A stretch of DNA of 22,690 nt, taken from an uncultured Clostridia bacterium. Its GTDB lineage: Bacteria > Bacillota > Clostridia > Christensenellales > Aristaeellaceae. The stretch lies in contig CALCTW010000129.1 of NCBI GenBank assembly GCA_937907055.1, positions 1 through 22,690 on the forward strand. Direction: 5' to 3'. Position numbers and translations under genes: made by a program. A model generated the notes under the pieces. That model worked only from the letters and a program-made list of their open reading frames with translations, ran no database searches and was not told the origin of the DNA. Below are positions 20,561-22,690 of this stretch, in pieces (positions within the stretch are counted from its first letter, which is position 1; each line of letters starts with the position of its first letter).

Positions 20561-21691
20561 ATGAACCTTGCCCGCAAGCAAAAACTTACCATTCTGTTGA
20601 TCACTGTCCTGTTGCTGTTTACAGCGGCCTTTTCCGCTTACGCGGAGGACGGCGCGGCGGTTCAGGCTGTCGCTGTCGCCTCTGTGGAGGAGGTCAAGGG
20701 CATCGGTGACACCGTGTCGCTCACGGTCACAGTGACCAATACGGCTGATACGGATATGACCGGCAGCGTGATGCTGCTCTATAAGACCGCTGATGATCCG
20801 GAACCCGTCACCGAGTTTGGTGAAAACGGCGTTGCGGCCCTGAAGGCCGGGGAGGAGATCTCTGTTACTGTCGAAAAGACATACGAGTTCCCCAATAAAT
20901 CCGCCAAGGGCTTTACCTTCCTTCTGCGCACGCTCGCGGAGGATGGTTCTCAGGTCGGCAAGGATCAGAAGGTCACGGCCAAGGTCAAGTACGCGGGCAC
21001 CGGTATCCGCGGCTGGCTGGATAAACTGAACGAAACGTTTATCTACAGCGGCTATTACACCATGATGCTGGACGGCTTTGGCAACACCCTGCTCATCACC
21101 GCCCTCGCGCTCATCATCGGTGTGGCCATCGGCGCGCTGATCGCCATCATCAAGTATTTCGCGGAGGATGTCACCGCGCTCAAGCCTTTGTCATGGCTGT
21201 GCGATCTGTATACCACTGTGGTGCGCGGCGTGCCGATGGTCGTGCTGCTGCTCATCTTCTATTTCATCATCATGGCTTCGGCGGATGGCGTTACCGTTGC
21301 CTTCATCGCCTTTGGTATCAACTCCGGCGCCTACATGGCGGAGCTGATCCGCAGCGGTCTCAATGCCGTGGATAAGGGGCAGATGGAAGCCGGCCGCAGT
21401 CTGGGCATGAGCAAGCTGCAGGCCATGCGCAGGATCATCCTGCCGCAGGCGCTGCGCTATGTGCTGCCCGCCATCGGCAACGAGCTTATCGCCCTGCTGA
21501 AGGAAACATCCGTAGCCGGTTATGTCGCCGTTGTCGATCTTACCCGCGCCGGCAACCTTGTCCGCAATAACACCTATGATGCCATCAACCCGCTGCTGAT
21601 CGTGGCGGTCGTCTATCTGATCCTGGTCATTGTGCTCACCCAGCTGCTGGGTGCCTTTGAAAGGAGGCTGAAGAAGAGTGATAACCGTTGA
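20561..21691 (+). CDS. Amino acid ABC transporter permease with N-terminal secreted domain
   Basis: The 376-residue protein has three parts. Residues 1-28 are a signal sequence (core ILLITVLLLFTAAF, probable cut after AYA). Residues 31-145 form a beta-rich domain resembling Ig-like or CARDB-type modules (DTVSLTVTVTNTADTDMTGSVMLLY, then KAGEEISVTVEKTYEFP). Residues 150-376 are a HisM/GlnP-type permease with about five helices and the coupling motif EAGRSLGMSKLQAMRRIILP. Typical permeases of this family are about 220 residues, so the first 145 are extra. The added domain would sit outside, next to the lipoprotein. ATG 20561 follows AAGGAGGA (20546-20553). The gene overlaps the ATPase gene by 14 nt. 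Confidence 0.9.
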   Translation: MNLARKQKLTILLITVLLLFTAAFSAYAEDGAAVQAVAVASVEEVKGIGDTVSLTVTVTNTADTDMTGSVMLLYKTADDPEPVTEFGENGVAALKAGEEISVTVEKTYEFPNKSAKGFTFLLRTLAEDGSQVGKDQKVTAKVKYAGTGIRGWLDKLNETFIYSGYYTMMLDGFGNTLLITALALIIGVAIGALIAIIKYFAEDVTALKPLSWLCDLYTTVVRGVPMVVLLLIFYFIIMASADGVTVAFIAFGINSGAYMAELIRSGLNAVDKGQMEAGRSLGMSKLQAMRRIILPQALRYVLPAIGNELIALLKETSVAGYVAVVDLTRAGNLVRNNTYDAINPLLIVAVVYLILVIVLTQLLGAFERRLKKSDNR

Positions 21692-22139
21692 GAATCTGAC
21701 CAAGAGCTTCAAGGACCTGCAGGTCCTCAAGGGCATCAGCACCACCATCAACAAGGGAGATGTGGTCTGTGTCATCGGGCCCTCCGGCGGCGGCAAGAGC
21801 ACCTTCCTGCGCTGCCTCAATCTGCTTGAAAAGCCCACCGGCGGCAAGATCATCTTCGAAGGGGATGACCTGACCGATAAGAAGGTGGATCTGAACCGTC
21901 ACCGCCAGAAGATGGGCATGGTGTTCCAGCAGTTCAATCTTTTCCCGCATATGAGTGTGCTCAAGAACCTCACCATCGCTCCCATGATGCTGAAAAAGAT
22001 GTCCAGAGAGGATGCCGAGGCCAAGGCGCTTCAGCTGCTGGAGGATATGAACGTGGATGGCCTTCTTGTTGCCTATGACGGGACGACATGGCAGGCCGGA
22101 GACCTTGCACAGCGGTATCAACTGGAATGGAAGAAATAA
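21678..22139 (+). CDS. Amino acid ABC transporter ATPase, truncated after the Q-loop half
   Basis: The 153-residue product starts like GlnQ/HisP ATPases: Walker A GPSGGGKST, the Q-loop in MVFQQFNLFPHMSV, and the helical segment KKMSREDAEAKALQLLEDMNV. At about residue 120 the similarity stops; the rest (DGLLVAYDGTTWQAG and on) is unlike the family, and the frame ends at TAA 22137-22139. The signature LSGGQ, Walker B, D-loop and H-loop are all missing, so it cannot hydrolyse ATP. Normal length is about 240. Neither other forward frame resumes the family. Start is GTG 21678 with AAGGAGG at 21661-21667. Either a deletion joined it to foreign sequence or the assembly is wrong here; the importer would need another ATPase. 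Confidence 0.85.
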   Translation: MITVENLTKSFKDLQVLKGISTTINKGDVVCVIGPSGGGKSTFLRCLNLLEKPTGGKIIFEGDDLTDKKVDLNRHRQKMGMVFQQFNLFPHMSVLKNLTIAPMMLKKMSREDAEAKALQLLEDMNVDGLLVAYDGTTWQAGDLAQRYQLEWKK

Positions 22140-22162
22140 ACAATTCCGGGAGGAGATCAAGG

Positions 22163-22672
22163 ATGAATAATCAGAAAAGGATGCCCGCGTATGCAATTCT
22201 GGCGATCATTTCGCTGGTGGCTGCGCTGGTGCTGGCTGTGACCAATGCTTTCACCGCGGGTCCGATCGAGGAGCACCGCATGGCTGCGCTCGTGGCGGCT
22301 TACGGTGAGGTCATGCCCGTGGATGAGGGCGGCAAGTATGTGGATATCACTGCTGACGCTGCCGGTTATGACGTGCAGTCCCTGTACCGCGCAGAGGATG
22401 CGAGCGGCAATACCATCGGCTATTGCGTGACCGCGTCCAAGAAGGGTTATGGCGGCCCCGTGGCTGTGACCCTGGGCGTGGACAACAGCGGCCTGGTGAC
22501 CGGCTGCGTGGTGGGCGACACCTCCTTTGCCGAGAGTGCCGGTTTCGGTACCCGCGCGCTGGAGCCTGCCTTCCGCGAGCAGTTTGAAGGTCTGGATGCG
22601 GTCAATGGCGGCACCATCGAAAAGCTGTCCGGCGCGGATCAGGAAAAGCTGATCGTACTGCCAAACGAATAA
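22163..22672 (+). CDS. FMN-binding protein of the RnfG family, C-terminus altered
   Basis: The 169-residue product has an N-terminal membrane helix (residues 9-30), then an outside FMN-binding domain with KKGYGGPVAVTLGVDNSGLVTG and ESAGFGTRALEPAFREQFEG, as in RnfG/NqrC. These proteins carry FMN bound through the threonine of an S/T-GAT motif. Here the matching place reads SGAD (156-159), followed by a short tail QEKLIVLPNE and TAA, so the acceptor threonine and the closing helix are absent. ATG 22163 has GGGAGGAG at 22148-22155. An AGGAG at 22683-22687 announces another gene past the window, possibly the rest of an Rnf operon. A free-standing FMN-binding-domain protein is the alternative. Confidence 0.75.
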   Translation: MNNQKRMPAYAILAIISLVAALVLAVTNAFTAGPIEEHRMAALVAAYGEVMPVDEGGKYVDITADAAGYDVQSLYRAEDASGNTIGYCVTASKKGYGGPVAVTLGVDNSGLVTGCVVGDTSFAESAGFGTRALEPAFREQFEGLDAVNGGTIEKLSGADQEKLIVLPNE

Positions 22673-22690
22673 TCTGTGATTCAGGAGACG

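Overview
The window looks like a chromosomal segment of a Gram-positive anaerobe of the class Clostridia (Firmicutes/Bacillota). Evidence: the rimO-pgsA-recA gene order, AAGGAGG-type ribosome binding sites, a bifunctional Rel, ECF-type thiamine uptake with a TPP riboswitch, and TTGACA/TATAAT promoters. Most genes are GC-rich, and 15 of 21 stops are TGA with none convincingly TAG. Placement below class is not supported by the sequence alone.

Layout. 1-828 is the 3' part of an MFS transporter, closed by a strong terminator. A consensus promoter at 1078-1107 starts a probable rimO-pgsA-recA-znuC-znuB run (translation, membrane lipid, recombination, metal uptake). It is followed by recJ, relA/spoT and a small SGNH hydrolase (5816-11093). 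From about 11110 to 14390 the DNA is visibly more AT-rich and accessory. It holds a truncated IS end with a long terminal hairpin, an intact ECF sigma factor with a membrane-anchored partner, and the ruins of at least one further copy of that pair: a sigma 5' half joined to partner 3' pieces. Several unexplained inverted repeats follow.

From 14397 housekeeping content returns. thiT is on the minus strand, with promoter, TPP riboswitch and riboswitch terminator all readable. A yfbR-type nucleotidase diverges from it. Then come deoC, thiN (thiamine pyrophosphokinase, interrupted near its end by an in-frame amber codon) and a FliB-like cysteine-rich protein with an inserted acidic tandem repeat. 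ThiT imports thiamine and ThiN activates it to TPP, the ligand read by the riboswitch, so these two are functionally coupled though not in one operon.

A 540-bp intergenic region (18942-19480) follows, with a 10-bp-phased repeat block, an orphan terminator and several dyads. The window ends with a polar amino acid ABC transporter: a lipoprotein, a permease carrying a secreted extra domain, and an ATPase that is cut off before its signature and Walker B motifs. Last comes an RnfG-like FMN-binding protein whose flavinylation motif reads SGAD instead of SGAT. The two shortened genes at the right edge could be real decay or an assembly join.

No tRNA, rRNA or CRISPR array was seen. The points most worth checking are the amber-interrupted thiN, the decayed sigma/partner array, the permease fusion, and the paired truncations at 21678-22672.
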